DNA of 16,929 nucleotides from Bacteroidales bacterium UBA6828 (lineage in GTDB: Bacteria; Bacteroidota; Bacteroidia; Bacteroidales; Paludibacteraceae). The position numbers were made by a program, and so were the translations under genes. Positions within the stretch are counted from its first letter, which is position 1. Each line of letters begins with the position of its first letter. Below are positions 7,546 to 15,160 of this stretch, piece by piece. The notes beneath the pieces were generated by a model that worked only from the letters and a program-made list of their open reading frames with translations, did not search any database and was not told where the DNA came from. Where the stretch lies: positions 1-16,929 of the forward strand of contig DKEG01000053.1 in the NCBI GenBank assembly GCA_002452095.1, read 5' to 3'.

Positions 7546-7578
7546 GCAAGCCCCTCCTTTGGAGGGGTTGGGGAGGTC
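7546..7578 (-). repeat. REP-like palindrome, copy B
   Basis: On the minus strand this reads GACCTCCCCAAC, then the hairpin CCCCTCC-AAA-GGAGGGG (the AAA reads TTT on plus), then CTTGC. It agrees closely with the element at 8910-8950 in opposite orientation. It ends 4 bp from the amylase stop codon, so it could serve as a 3' stabilising or partial termination hairpin. Confidence 0.7.
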
Positions 7579-7581
7579 GGG

Positions 7582-8895
7582 TTATTTAGAGTAAATTATA
7601 TATTCGTAGGGTTGCAGCGATTGCGACTTGGGCGAATAGAGTTGCTCACCCGTGAGGGCATTGGTGTACTTGTTGCGCTGCCAACGCATAGGGAGAGTTA
7701 TCTCCTGCGCCGCATTGGTGGTATTGACAATCACCAGAATCTCTTTGCTTCCTTGCGAGCGGGAGAACATTGCCACATGGTCGGTGGAGTAGTCGGTAAG
7801 GGCTCCATAGCGTGCTTCAGCCGTAGCCGTATAGGCTTTGAGCAAAGCGGTATATGCCCGGCGGGTAGCGTTGTCCGCGAATGAAAGGATGTTGTAGTTG
7901 AAGAAATTGATCTTGTCCATATTGCCAATCTCCTGCGAGGAGTAGATCATCGGCACGCCCTCGAGGAAGAACGTGAGACACGCCGCCGAGAGTTGCCCTT
8001 CGGGTGAGGTATAGAACGTAGCGGGTGCATTCTCTGACGAGGCATCGTGCGTGGTTGTATAGCGGAGGCGGCACTTACCCGCAGGCGTGGAAGACATTTC
8101 CTTGCTGCTTATGGTGTAAAGCGTGCTTGTGGCTTTCTGCTTTTGGTAGAGCGACTGGATACCCGAGAGGTAGTCCCAACTATAGAGCCAATCGAAGCCC
8201 GCATCGAAATACGACACCTTGTGGGTCTCGGCAAGCATAATTGCCGACGGTTTGATGTCGCGAATGGCAGCGATTGCCGTTTGCCAGAAGGCGGTCGGCA
8301 CACCGTGGGCATAGTCGCAACGGAAACCGTCGATGTTGGCTTCGCGTACCCAATAGAGCATAGCGTCCTGCATAGCGGTACAGACAGCGGACTTGGTATA
8401 GTTGAGCGGCACCACGTCGTTCCAGTTCTTCTCGTCGTCCACAGGGGTGGTGTACCACTCGGGGTGGTCGAGATACCATTGGTTATCCCATGCGGTGTGG
8501 TTGGCGACCCAATCGAGAATCACGCGAATACCGCGTTTGTGGCACTCGCTGACGAGAGACTGCAAGTCGGCAAGTGTACCGAAAGCAGGGTCGATAGCAT
8601 AGTAGTCCTTTACGCAATAGGGTGAATTGACGGTCTTGACCGTACCGCGCGGATGAATGGGCATCAGCCAAAGGACATTGACCTGCATCTCTTGTAGCGC
8701 AGGCAGATACGCCTCGATAGCACGGAAGGCGTTCTGCTTGGCAAAGAGACGCTCGTTGCACTCGTAAACAACCGTAGTGTCGGCTTTGTGCAGACTCTCG
8801 ACGGGGTCAGGCGTCGGAGTGGGCGTGTTCTCCCCACCCTTGCACCCTGTGAGGCACAAGAAGAGAGAAAAAATGGTTAATAGGGATTTATGCAT
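7582..8895 (-). CDS. GH13 alpha-amylase lipoprotein (SusG-like role)
   Basis: This 437-residue enzyme cuts internal alpha-1,4 bonds of starch. The signal peptide ends in a lipobox with C18 (LTGCKGG), then a Pro/Thr linker, so it is a lipoprotein, probably on the outer membrane. GH13 conserved regions are all present: I DWVANH (128-133), II DGFRCDYAH with nucleophile D194, III LAETH with acid/base E223, and IV TTHD with D284. A short C-terminal beta domain follows from about 375. It is much smaller than B. theta SusG (about 690 residues) and has no carbohydrate-binding insert; binding may be supplied by the neighbouring SusE/F-like lipoprotein. No promoter is seen in the 60-bp gap upstream, so it is read from the susC promoter. 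It is bracketed by REP-like palindromes in opposite orientations. Exact specificity (amylase, maltogenic, pullulan) cannot be settled from sequence. Confidence 0.93.
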   Translation of the reverse strand: MHKSLLTIFSLFLCLTGCKGGENTPTPTPDPVESLHKADTTVVYECNERLFAKQNAFRAIEAYLPALQEMQVNVLWLMPIHPRGTVKTVNSPYCVKDYYAIDPAFGTLADLQSLVSECHKRGIRVILDWVANHTAWDNQWYLDHPEWYTTPVDDEKNWNDVVPLNYTKSAVCTAMQDAMLYWVREANIDGFRCDYAHGVPTAFWQTAIAAIRDIKPSAIMLAETHKVSYFDAGFDWLYSWDYLSGIQSLYQKQKATSTLYTISSKEMSSTPAGKCRLRYTTTHDASSENAPATFYTSPEGQLSAACLTFFLEGVPMIYSSQEIGNMDKINFFNYNILSFADNATRRAYTALLKAYTATAEARYGALTDYSTDHVAMFSRSQGSKEILVIVNTTNAAQEITLPMRWQRNKYTNALTGEQLYSPKSQSLQPYEYIIYSK

Positions 8896-8909
8896 AAGAG
8901 AGATAGAGA

Positions 8910-8950
8910 GACCTCCCCGTCCCCTCCTTCAAAGGAGGGGCTCAAGGCAG
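8910..8950 (+). repeat. REP-like palindrome, copy C
   Basis: GACCTCCCCGTC is followed by a 9-bp hairpin, CCCCTCCTT paired with AAGGAGGGG (8921-8940), then a tail like that of copy B (CTCAAGGCAG). It fills most of the gap between the SusE/F-like gene and the amylase gene. It is in inverted orientation relative to the element just past the amylase stop. Confidence 0.7.
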
Positions 8951-8955
8951 GATGA

Positions 8956-10065
8956 TTATTTTTGTGTTGCACTTGTGGGGTCTGCGTGGAAATAGAAGAC
9001 AGCGTCTTTGGCGACGGTAACGGCAGCAGCGTCGTATTGCGCCTTGGCAGTTTCTTCTGTTTCGCAGGCGTTGTTGTTGAATATGAGATTGAGGGTGTTG
9101 CCTTCGGGAGCAGTGATATGGAAGACATAATAGGTGATACCGTCTATTTCCTCGGTGGCATCGCCCGTCATGCCGGGCCAAGCACCGAATGCCTCATAGT
9201 CGTTGCCCCAACTATAGACGGTGAAGCAGTTCCAACCCGTGGCGTTCTCTACATAGACGGTGCAAGACACTTCCTCTGCGGGTTCGGGTGTGGGTACAGG
9301 TTCAGCGTCCAAGCCGCGTGCACCGTTGGCGGTAAGAATGAGGAAGGTATCACGGTCGATGGTATAGGCTACGTCTTTCAACTGTACCCCGCCTCCATTG
9401 TTATTGAATATCAGGTTCTCTGCTTTGCCGCGATTGGCTTCGCCCATATCGAAGTACTTGTAGGTAACACCATTGACAGTCTGCGTGCCCGTAACAGGCA
9501 TACCAGGCCAACCGCCGTTCAGGTCATTCACATCGCCCCACATATAGAGAGTGAGTGCGTCCCAACCTGTAGAGTCGAGGACAAAGACCACAGGACCATC
9601 GTGTTCGATTTCCGGTTGCTGTGCGGCACCGCCCCAGGCAGTAATGCTTATCGTATAGCGGTTGCCGATTTCGCAGTTGTCCAAGATATGCGGGGTAGCG
9701 GGACTCTCGATACCCTGCAACTTGCTGACAAAGAGGAACCCGTCGGCAAGCGTCTTGCCGTCCTTGAAGTCCTCGGGATAGAGGTAGATACCGTATTTAG
9801 AATCCACTTTCTCGGCTTTCTGCAAGCAGAAGTCGGCATTGACATAATTGACAGTGTCCTGTCCGTTGAATGCACCGACCATATAGATCTGGTCTTTGGC
9901 AGACGTACCCGCGGGAACGATAACCTCGAGGAGGATGGCATTTTCTTTGAGTTCAAACTGCGGTTTCTCGTGTTCGAACACGATTTCCTCTTTGCGGCAA
10001 CCGACGAAGAGCATCGGCAGCGCGAGCATCAGGCTCAAAAATATCTTTTTCATAATATGTTTCAT
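8956..10065 (-). CDS. Surface starch-binding lipoprotein, SusE/SusF-like, two CBM26-like modules
   Basis: The 369-residue product carries a lipobox with C23 (FVGCRKEE). The charged residues after Cys resemble the surface-export signal of Bacteroidetes lipoproteins. The second Met (MKKIF, 10053) is at least as likely a start as 10065, since the signal peptide begins there. Residues ~35-145 are a beta-rich domain I cannot place; IYMVGAFNG at 60-68 hints at an Ig/CBM20-like fold. Residues 156-~250 and ~268-358 are starch-binding modules with paired aromatic motifs (TGWDALTLYMWGD, NGGWPGM; TGWNCFTVYSWGN, GAWPGM), joined by a Pro/Glu linker. It sits where susE/susF lie in the classic B. theta order and appears to replace both. 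Its role would be to hold starch at the surface for the amylase and SusCD. The first module is a near-duplicate of the one in the SGNH protein. Confidence 0.85.
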   Translation of the reverse strand: MKHIMKKIFLSLMLALPMLFVGCRKEEIVFEHEKPQFELKENAILLEVIVPAGTSAKDQIYMVGAFNGQDTVNYVNADFCLQKAEKVDSKYGIYLYPEDFKDGKTLADGFLFVSKLQGIESPATPHILDNCEIGNRYTISITAWGGAAQQPEIEHDGPVVFVLDSTGWDALTLYMWGDVNDLNGGWPGMPVTGTQTVNGVTYKYFDMGEANRGKAENLIFNNNGGGVQLKDVAYTIDRDTFLILTANGARGLDAEPVPTPEPAEEVSCTVYVENATGWNCFTVYSWGNDYEAFGAWPGMTGDATEEIDGITYYVFHITAPEGNTLNLIFNNNACETEETAKAQYDAAAVTVAKDAVFYFHADPTSATQK

Positions 10066-10088
10066 TTTTTCAGGTAGTTTTTTGATAC

Positions 10089-10107
10089 CGCGGACGAGGC
10101 GTCCGCG
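10089..10107. repeat. G+C-rich hairpin in the susD to susE/F-like gap
   Basis: CGCGGACG and CGTCCGCG form an 8-bp perfect stem with a 3-nt loop (AGG). On the operon transcript it is not followed by a U-run, so it is not a standard terminator. It could be an mRNA processing or stability element, or a dispersed palindromic repeat. Confidence 0.55.
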
Positions 10108-10138
10108 TCCCCGGTGTGTGCAATCGGTATGGTATACT

Positions 10139-10204
10139 GAATCACATATAAATCACATAAGAATCACATAAGAATTACATATGAATCACATATGAATCAC
10201 ATAT
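10139..10204. repeat. Six-unit 11-bp tandem repeat in the sus operon
   Basis: Six consecutive 11-bp units with consensus GAATCACATAT fill exactly 66 bp. Units 1, 5 and 6 are identical; the others differ at one to two positions. The array occupies the gap between susD and the SusE/F-like gene, starting 20 bp past the susD stop. The unit is close to one DNA turn and is not a multiple of three. No promoter consensus is present in this gap. Confidence 0.9.
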
Positions 10205-10224
10205 ATCTGCTATACCTTTGCTAT

Positions 10225-12024
10225 TTAATTGTAGTTGGGATTTTGTACGAGACCGGGGTTAACAGAGAGGGCACTCTGCGGAAGCGGATACCACTCGTAT
10301 TTGCGGTCGCGTTTGGCAGGGAAGGTCTGCCCTGCATCGTCGGTAGCGCGTCCGAAGAACCACCATTGTCCCTGTGTAAATTGGTCGAAGCGGCGGAGGT
10401 CGGTGCGGCGGCGTCTGCCCTCGTTGAGGAACTCGATACCCCACTGGTGGAGCATCCACTGCTCGGGTGTCCATGAAGCGGCTTTGTCGGTCATAGCCCC
10501 TGCGCTTGCGAAATAGCGTTGGCGGACATGGTTGACGAGGTCTTGTGCGCCGGCGAAATCGCCTGCACGCATCTTGCACTCGGCGAGGGTGTAATACACT
10601 TCCGCCCAGCGGAACTCGACCTCGGAGATGTCCTGATAGTCAATACCCGTAGCCGCGCGGTACATCGGGTATTTCATCAGGCGGTAGCCCGAATTGGTCT
10701 GCCCCCAGCGCGGCGATTGGACGGTCTCGAGGGAGCGTCCGAGGTCGGAGGTGGTACCTGCGAACTGCCCGACCTGGTCGATATAGACGAGAGGTTGTTG
10801 GTCGCGGTCGGCATCAGCAAGAACGGGTTCGCCCGTAGTGATGTTTTTGATTTCTCCTTTGAGGAAAATACCGCCGTTCCACTCGGTGTCGAAAGCATAA
10901 CTCTGCTTGCGGATGTCGCCGTCCTCGAAACGCTCATAGACGGCACCGAGACGGTCGTTGTAGTTGCCTTCGAGGAAGCAGACGGGGTTGTCGGTTCCGC
11001 CGTACATCTTGCCGTCGGGATAGACTTTCTCGTTGCCCGAGTTGTCGTAGGACGGTACAAGGCAGACGCAGTTCCATGCCGACTGGTTGGTAGCGAAGAC
11101 ATCGAGGAACTCGTTGTAGTTGTAGGGGAGGAACGGCACATTGCGCATCCAGCCCGTGTTGAGTTGTCCCTGCTGCTCGGCGAAAGCGAAGACCACTTCG
11201 GGGCAGTCGGCATTGTTGAGCGAGAAGATCTGACGATAGTCGGAAACGATGTCGTAGGTGCCGTAGTCGCCGTTGATGAGCGATTGTGCGAGTGTAGCGC
11301 AGTCGGTGTAGTGGTTCTCACCGATGAAGATTTGCGCATTGAGTAGCAGACGCATCTTGAGCATACGGTTCATAGCGGGGCTTACGCGGTTGCCGCCTTT
11401 GTTCTGCAGGTCGGCAAGCGACTCGTCCAACTCGGTGGCTATGAAATCATACACTTTCTTGCATCCGGTATTGAAATCAGCATCAATACTGCCCGGCACC
11501 TCGGAGGAGACGGTTACACAAAGCGGGAGTGCACCGCCCCATAACTCGAAATTGTTGTAGTATGCCCATGCACGGATAGTACGCACCTCGGCGATATAAC
11601 TGCGGACAGCCTCGTCGGTCATACCAAGTGCAGAAGGGTCGATGGCTTGAAGGTCGGAGATGAGTTGATTGCACATACCGATAGTGGTCCAAGCAGACTC
11701 CCATGCCTGGAGGACAATCTTTGATTCGGATGTCCATGTCTGCGACGAGAGGACGAATTTCAGTCCTTCGTCCCATCCCCACTGACCGCCGTTCCACGTG
11801 CGCCATGCAATCTGGTCGGCAGAGAACTCCTGCAGGTAGTAGAAATACTCGCAGAAACCGTACGCCGCGCGGGCATAGATAGCAGCGACCGCCCCTTTGA
11901 CGCTGGACTCGTTCTGATAATAGATGTTGCGGTCGATATTGGAGTAGTTTTTCTCCGTGAGGTCGCAACCGCTCAAAGAAAGTATGCCGATGGCAAGAGC
12001 CAAAGAATAGATTATCTTTTTCAT
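10225..12024 (-). CDS. susD: SusD/RagB-family starch-binding outer-membrane lipoprotein
   Basis: This 599-residue lipoprotein forms the lid of the SusC channel and binds starch at the surface. The signal peptide ends in LSLSGC with C20 as lipid anchor. The N-terminal part (NIYYQNESSVKGAVAAIYARA) is typical of the family. Near the C-terminus are the SusD hallmark GIEFLNEGRRRRTDLRRFDQ (~529-548) and the ending WYPLPQSALSVNP...QNPNY. The ATG lies 11 bp after the susC stop, so the two are cotranscribed. The length is within the usual SusD range and nothing is missing. Starch as ligand is inferred from the amylase, MalQ and SusR-like neighbours; the ligand-binding aromatic residues cannot be assigned without a structural alignment. 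Confidence 0.95.
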   Translation of the reverse strand: MKKIIYSLALAIGILSLSGCDLTEKNYSNIDRNIYYQNESSVKGAVAAIYARAAYGFCEYFYYLQEFSADQIAWRTWNGGQWGWDEGLKFVLSSQTWTSESKIVLQAWESAWTTIGMCNQLISDLQAIDPSALGMTDEAVRSYIAEVRTIRAWAYYNNFELWGGALPLCVTVSSEVPGSIDADFNTGCKKVYDFIATELDESLADLQNKGGNRVSPAMNRMLKMRLLLNAQIFIGENHYTDCATLAQSLINGDYGTYDIVSDYRQIFSLNNADCPEVVFAFAEQQGQLNTGWMRNVPFLPYNYNEFLDVFATNQSAWNCVCLVPSYDNSGNEKVYPDGKMYGGTDNPVCFLEGNYNDRLGAVYERFEDGDIRKQSYAFDTEWNGGIFLKGEIKNITTGEPVLADADRDQQPLVYIDQVGQFAGTTSDLGRSLETVQSPRWGQTNSGYRLMKYPMYRAATGIDYQDISEVEFRWAEVYYTLAECKMRAGDFAGAQDLVNHVRQRYFASAGAMTDKAASWTPEQWMLHQWGIEFLNEGRRRRTDLRRFDQFTQGQWWFFGRATDDAGQTFPAKRDRKYEWYPLPQSALSVNPGLVQNPNYN

Positions 12025-12035
12025 AATCGAGTAAT

Positions 12036-15005
12036 TTATTTGAGGTTAAGAGTGATACCGAGTGCCAGTTGGGTAGCCGTGGGATAGGCACTCGACGAAT
12101 CAACGCCCGGGGTGATACCCGTCTGGGTTACGATAGCAGGGTCGTTGCCCGAGTACTTGGTAATGGTAGCAATGTTCTTTGCCGTAACATAGATACGCAT
12201 ATTCTGGAAATACTTGGCGGACGGCACCACGACATTGTAGCCGATCGTAATGTTATCCAACTTGAAATAGTCGCCGCGCTCGAGGAAATAACTCGAGATA
12301 GCACCGCCGTGGCTCTTCACGCCGTCATTGCTCAGGTAAGCGGAACGGAGCACATTGTCGGTACCGCAGCCCTGCAAGCCCATACCGTATTTGCGGGCAT
12401 TGTAGATGTCGAAATCGAAAGCACCGCGCCACATCATAGAGAAATCCCAGTTCTTGTACGTCCACGTGTTGTTCCACGAGAGGAAATGCTTGGGTGCGCC
12501 GTTGCCGATATAGCGTTTCCAACTCAGGTCGGCCTGGCTGGCAAGTTGCGCATTGCCCTCGTTGTCCAATACCAGCAGGTTGCCGTTCTCGTCCGCGCCT
12601 GCGGCTTCATAGCCGTAGAACTGACCAATCTCGCCGCCTTCTTCCACGCGGAAATAGTACTCGTTGGTACCCACACCCGCCTTCTGGTAGAGTTCGAGAT
12701 AATCGGCTTTATAGACATCAGAAGAGAGTTTGCTCAGCACGGTTTTGCCCCAACTGTAGTTGATATTCATATTCCAGAGGAAATCCTTACGCTTGATAAC
12801 ATCGCCGTTCAGCACCACCTCAACACCTTGGTTGGTAACCGTACCGACATTGACGAGAATCTTGTTATAGACAAAAGGCGGTTGGGGTGCAGTGTAGTTG
12901 TAGAGTAGGTCTTGCGACTGGCGGTTGTAGTATTCCACGCTACCGCGGAGGCGTCCCCACAGGTCGAAATCCACACCGACATTGAGTGCGGCATTCTTCT
13001 CCCATTGCAGGTTCGGGTTGCTGTTGGCGGTAGGCGCATAGCCCACTACCCATTCACCGTCCATAAAATAACTATCCTTGGTGCCGTAGGTAGCCATCGA
13101 CTGATAGGGGTCGAAGTCGGAACGACCGGTCAGACCGTACGATACACGGGGTTTGAGGCTGCGTAGTGTCTCCTTGGCAGGTGCAGCGAAATCGCAACTC
13201 ATAATCTCCCATGCCAGCGAAGCGGACGGGAAATTACCCCACTTGTTGTTTGCGCCGAACTTGGTGCTGCCCTCGCGGCGGTAACTGACCGACGCAAAGA
13301 GCATATCTTTATAATTATAGTTGATACGTCCGAAGAAACCGATCAGCGTCGCCTCATTCATATAACTACTCATGTTAGCCAGTCCTTTGGTCAAATACGA
13401 ACCCGCACCGATATTGTTCCACAGGGTGTTGTCATAGGAGAAATCGCGGTTCTGCTCATACATCTGCTCATAGATACTGCGCTCCCAACTGTAGCCGACA
13501 ACGGCTTTCAGGTCGTGGTCGCCATAGTGCATACCATAGTTGGCAAGCCATTCCACACGGTGGGTCTGCCATTTCTGGTATTGCAGCGTAGCCGTACCGC
13601 GCACGCCGTCCCAATAACTGCTGTTGGCCTTCGACGAAGCATAGGTGTCCGATTTGAGGTCGTTGTACTGCAGCGCATAATTGACGTTGGTCGAGATATT
13701 ATGGTGCTCATTGTGCCAGATATTGTATTTCAAATCCACATTGCCGAGCAGGTACATACGCTTCCCCTGGCTTTTGGTCTCTTTCAACCGCGTTACGGGG
13801 TTCACTGCACCCGTTACATTCGTAGGCTGGTAGTACGACCCGTCCGCATTATATATAGGCATCGTGGGGTTGAGTTGCAGGGCATTGTCCACTTGGTCGT
13901 CTGCCCCCCATGTCTCGTTCACACGTCTGCCCGACAGGCTTCCGGACAACACCAAATGATCACCGAGGAACTTCTGCTCGGCTGCAAAACGACCGCCGTA
14001 CTCACGGCGTGCGCTGACGATATCCAGACCTTTGGCATCCTTGAAGTTGAACGAAGCAGCATAATAGCCGTGGTTGGTAGCCCCGTTGATAGAGACATAC
14101 TGGTTGATGTCGTAGGTGGCAGGTTTGATAATCTCGTCATACCAGTTGGTTTCTGCACCATAGTCCGTACCACGGCGGCTGCGGCGGAACTCGTCAGCAG
14201 AAAGCACGTCGGGGTGCGCATTGGCAATGTTGCAATCGAAATAGGAGTCGTAGGTAACGGTGAACTTGCCCGCCTCGTTGCCCGCACCTTTCTTGGTGGT
14301 AACGAGGATAACGCCGTTCGCGCCGCGCGTACCGTAGATAGCGGCGGAACCCGCATCTTTCAGTACGGTAATCGACTCGATGTCCTGTGCGGCAATGTTG
14401 CGGATGTCGCCGCCTGCGATACCATCAATCACCACAAGCGGACTATTGCTTGCCGTCAGACTACCCGCACCGCGGATCTGCAAGTCGCTGCTCGAGTTCG
14501 GGTTGGCGGCTGCGGAAGTAACCACATTCAGACCGGCCACCTTACCGTTGAGCATCTCCATCGGGTTGTTCATCGCACCGCGGTTAAAATCTTTGGCTTC
14601 CACCTGTACGATAGATGAGGAGACCTCTTTCTTCGAAAGGCTTCCATAGCCAATCACAACCACTTGGTCGAGCATATGGCTTTCGTCTTCGAGGGTAACA
14701 TCTACTTTGCTACGCCCGTTGACAGCAACGGTTTGGGTGGTATAGCCGACATACGAGAACACCAACTTGGCAGTAGTGGCTACGTTTGGGAGGAGATAAT
14801 GCCCATTAAAATCGGTAATGGTACCCGTGTTGGTGCCTTCCACCATAACGGAGGCACCGATCAGAGGTTCGTTTTGGGCGTCTTTTACGATACCTTCAAC
14901 GGCTTGCAAAGACTGCGCTGCTGCCCAAATCCGCGTGGGGGGGGTAGCGAATAATGCAAGCAAAATCAAAATACACACATTCGCAAGGAGAGCATGTTTT
15001 TTCAT
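12036..15005 (-). CDS. susC: SusC/RagA-family TonB-dependent outer-membrane transporter
   Basis: This 989-residue outer-membrane channel imports oligosaccharides using TonB energy. The order is signal peptide (1-~30), carboxypeptidase-regulatory-like domain (36-107; GASVMVEGTNTGTITD), TonB box DQVVVIGYG (113-121), plug (~125-240; LQIRGAGSLTASNSPLVVIDG, SITVLKDAGSAAIYGTRGANG), and a beta-barrel to the C-terminal ATQLALGITLNLK. It is first in the operon, with a promoter about 90 bp upstream, and is paired with susD 11 bp downstream. The signal peptide is odd: codons 21-24 (TPPT) contain eight consecutive C residues (plus-strand positions 14937-14944), a tract prone to slippage that would shut off the protein. 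Maltooligosaccharide as substrate is inferred from context. Confidence 0.96.
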   Translation of the reverse strand: MKKHALLANVCILILLALFATPPTRIWAAAQSLQAVEGIVKDAQNEPLIGASVMVEGTNTGTITDFNGHYLLPNVATTAKLVFSYVGYTTQTVAVNGRSKVDVTLEDESHMLDQVVVIGYGSLSKKEVSSSIVQVEAKDFNRGAMNNPMEMLNGKVAGLNVVTSAAANPNSSSDLQIRGAGSLTASNSPLVVIDGIAGGDIRNIAAQDIESITVLKDAGSAAIYGTRGANGVILVTTKKGAGNEAGKFTVTYDSYFDCNIANAHPDVLSADEFRRSRRGTDYGAETNWYDEIIKPATYDINQYVSINGATNHGYYAASFNFKDAKGLDIVSARREYGGRFAAEQKFLGDHLVLSGSLSGRRVNETWGADDQVDNALQLNPTMPIYNADGSYYQPTNVTGAVNPVTRLKETKSQGKRMYLLGNVDLKYNIWHNEHHNISTNVNYALQYNDLKSDTYASSKANSSYWDGVRGTATLQYQKWQTHRVEWLANYGMHYGDHDLKAVVGYSWERSIYEQMYEQNRDFSYDNTLWNNIGAGSYLTKGLANMSSYMNEATLIGFFGRINYNYKDMLFASVSYRREGSTKFGANNKWGNFPSASLAWEIMSCDFAAPAKETLRSLKPRVSYGLTGRSDFDPYQSMATYGTKDSYFMDGEWVVGYAPTANSNPNLQWEKNAALNVGVDFDLWGRLRGSVEYYNRQSQDLLYNYTAPQPPFVYNKILVNVGTVTNQGVEVVLNGDVIKRKDFLWNMNINYSWGKTVLSKLSSDVYKADYLELYQKAGVGTNEYYFRVEEGGEIGQFYGYEAAGADENGNLLVLDNEGNAQLASQADLSWKRYIGNGAPKHFLSWNNTWTYKNWDFSMMWRGAFDFDIYNARKYGMGLQGCGTDNVLRSAYLSNDGVKSHGGAISSYFLERGDYFKLDNITIGYNVVVPSAKYFQNMRIYVTAKNIATITKYSGNDPAIVTQTGITPGVDSSSAYPTATQLALGITLNLK

Positions 15006-15032
15006 GTTGATTTGTTTTAGTAGGTTAGTAAT

Positions 15033-15047
15033 TAGCGGTTACCGCTA
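15033..15047 (-). promoter_or_regulatory. Inverted repeat in the susC leader
   Basis: TAGCGGT and ACCGCTA flank a single central base, about 28-42 nt before the susC ATG. On mRNA it would be a 6-bp hairpin with a 3-nt loop. It could be a leader structure or part of an operator; no function can be read from it. Confidence 0.35.
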
Positions 15048-15063
15048 TACACGTCGGGTAACA

Positions 15064-15092
15064 GCAACCGGCTTGTTTCTAAAATCGGTTGC
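15064..15092 (-). promoter_or_regulatory. Inverted repeat around the susC transcription start
   Basis: GCAACCG (15064-15070) and CGGTTGC (15086-15092) are perfect 7-bp arms around a 15-nt spacer. The right arm touches the -7 box and the spacer covers the expected transcription start. A protein bound here would affect initiation, and a hairpin would form at the 5' end of the mRNA. Confidence 0.4.
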
Positions 15093-15123
15093 AAAATTAC
15101 GGCAAATCGTATATACGCACAAT
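15092..15123 (-). promoter_or_regulatory. susC promoter
   Basis: On the minus strand, TAATTTTG (15099-15092) fits TAnnTTTG and ATTG (15123-15120) lies 20 bp upstream, 3 of 4 for the -33 box. Between the boxes is the perfect 10-bp palindrome CGTATATACG (15108-15117), a possible SusR contact site. It should drive all five genes down to the terminator at 4924-4958, as I find no other consensus promoter in the operon gaps. Confidence 0.65.
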
Positions 15124-15160
15124 GTATATAGATTTTTTCTAAATAATTATTGACTGAAAT

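Noticed and set aside
8962..10077. Long plus-strand open frame of 371 codons opposite the SusE/F-like gene
   Set aside because: It mirrors the whole lipoprotein gene on the other strand, with no domain, signal or promoter of its own.
10089..10107. Terminator between susD and the SusE/F-like gene
   Set aside because: The stem is good, but no U-run follows it on the operon strand and no new promoter is visible downstream, so it would cut off essential genes.
13515..14618. Long plus-strand open frame opposite susC
   Set aside because: Antisense to conserved SusC plug and barrel codons; no family resemblance.
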